From: Flavobacterium sp.
GTDB taxonomy: Bacteria > Bacteroidota > Bacteroidia > Flavobacteriales > Flavobacteriaceae
NCBI GenBank assembly: GCA_024709705.1
Contig: JANJWE010000129.1
Location: forward strand, 1-14,438
Length of the DNA: 14,438 bases
Reading direction: 5' to 3'
Shown: one piece after another, positions 14,212-14,438 of the stretch
Position numbering within the stretch: position 1 is the stretch's first letter
Layout: the number at the start of each line of letters is the position of its first letter
Notes under the pieces: generated by a model
What the model saw: the letters and a program-made list of their open reading frames with translations, nothing else
The model's database searches: none
Told to the model about the DNA's origin: nothing
Made by a program: the position numbers and the translations under genes

Positions 14212-14219
14212 TATATTTG
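14212..14219 (+). promoter_or_regulatory. -7 promoter element for the gene at the right edge
   Basis: TATATTTG matches TAnnTTTG exactly and lies 18 bases before ATG 14238, after the ettA terminator. The -33 position carries no TTG at the usual spacing. Confidence 0.5.
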
Positions 14220-14237
14220 AGACCCAATTTCTACATA

Positions 14238-14438
14238 ATGAATAAAAATTTACTTCTTGGTCTTGCTGGGCTATTCCTCATGAATGCAGTTGTAGCACAA
14301 AATTCAGTTCCTCCCGAAAAAGAAGTTAGAAAATTACTCAATTCAGCTGACAGTTGTCTTTACAAATCCGATTACAAGAATTCTTTGGATTACTCCAGTA
14401 AAGCACTAAATAAAGCTTTAGATTTAAATAATAATGAC
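14238..14438 (+). CDS. Secreted protein with TPR-like start (3' end outside window)
   Basis: 67 codons are visible and the frame is open at the window end. Residues 1 to about 20 (M-N-K-N, then a hydrophobic run ending A-V-V-A-Q) look like a signal peptide. The following part, with A-D-S-C-L-Y-K-S-D-Y-K-N-S-L-D-Y and S-K-A-L-N-K-A-L-D-L, has the spacing of a tetratricopeptide repeat helix pair. In Flavobacteria this pattern often begins TPR-containing sensor histidine kinases or regulators, but nothing visible decides this. It has its own probable -7 element and follows a strong terminator, so it is not part of the ettA operon. Confidence 0.8.
   Translation, partial: MNKNLLLGLAGLFLMNAVVAQNSVPPEKEVRKLLNSADSCLYKSDYKNSLDYSSKALNKALDLNNND

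Overview
The window looks like chromosomal DNA from a member of the Flavobacteriaceae, probably Flavobacterium or a close relative. The base composition is strongly AT-rich. Shine-Dalgarno sites are essentially absent and A-rich leaders stand in their place. Several genes carry the Bacteroidetes-type sigma-A promoter (TTG, about 19 bases, TAnnTTTG). The proteins (PRX-like thioredoxin, YihY, LytTR regulator, CAL67264-type small membrane protein, EttA) match the flavobacterial forms I know. This rests on recognition; no search was run.

Left part (1-1622, + strand): a small thiol and sulfur redox cluster. It holds the C-terminal end of a TlpA-like thioredoxin, a secreted PRX_like thioredoxin-fold protein, a one-domain rhodanese and a two-helix DUF2892 membrane protein, closed by an intrinsic terminator. 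The last two together correspond to the two halves of E. coli YgaP.

Middle (1688-5958, + strand): nadC, a YihY/BrkB membrane protein and priA, closely spaced and probably one operon. nadC carries an in-frame TGA at codon 18 with recognisable NadC sequence on both sides. A LytTR response regulator (5961-6656, - strand) converges on priA, and its likely terminator lies inside the priA coding region. From the shared intergenic region the ribosomal operon rpsF-rpsR-rplI (6826-7968) runs the other way from a near-perfect promoter. A strong GC-rich hairpin sits directly before rplI. A YciO-type Sua5/YciO/YrdC protein follows (8078-8698).

Right part: a minus-strand block (11095 to 8745) holds a stand-alone HsdR-N-like PD-(D/E)XK nuclease domain, a family 2 glycosyltransferase whose TTG start overlaps the nuclease stop (TTGA), and an OmpA-family lipoprotein with its own promoter. 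The nuclease gene diverges from holA (DNA polymerase III delta), and their predicted promoters interlock in a 57-bp gap. A 60-residue membrane protein and ettA follow, with a strong terminator. The window ends in the first 67 codons of a secreted, TPR-like protein.

Most of the window is conserved housekeeping sequence. I see no mobile element, tRNA, rRNA, CRISPR array or attachment site, and no gene-free stretch longer than 300 bases. The most interesting points are the nadC stop codon, the rplI leader structure, the nuclease/holA divergent locus, and the terminator embedded in priA.
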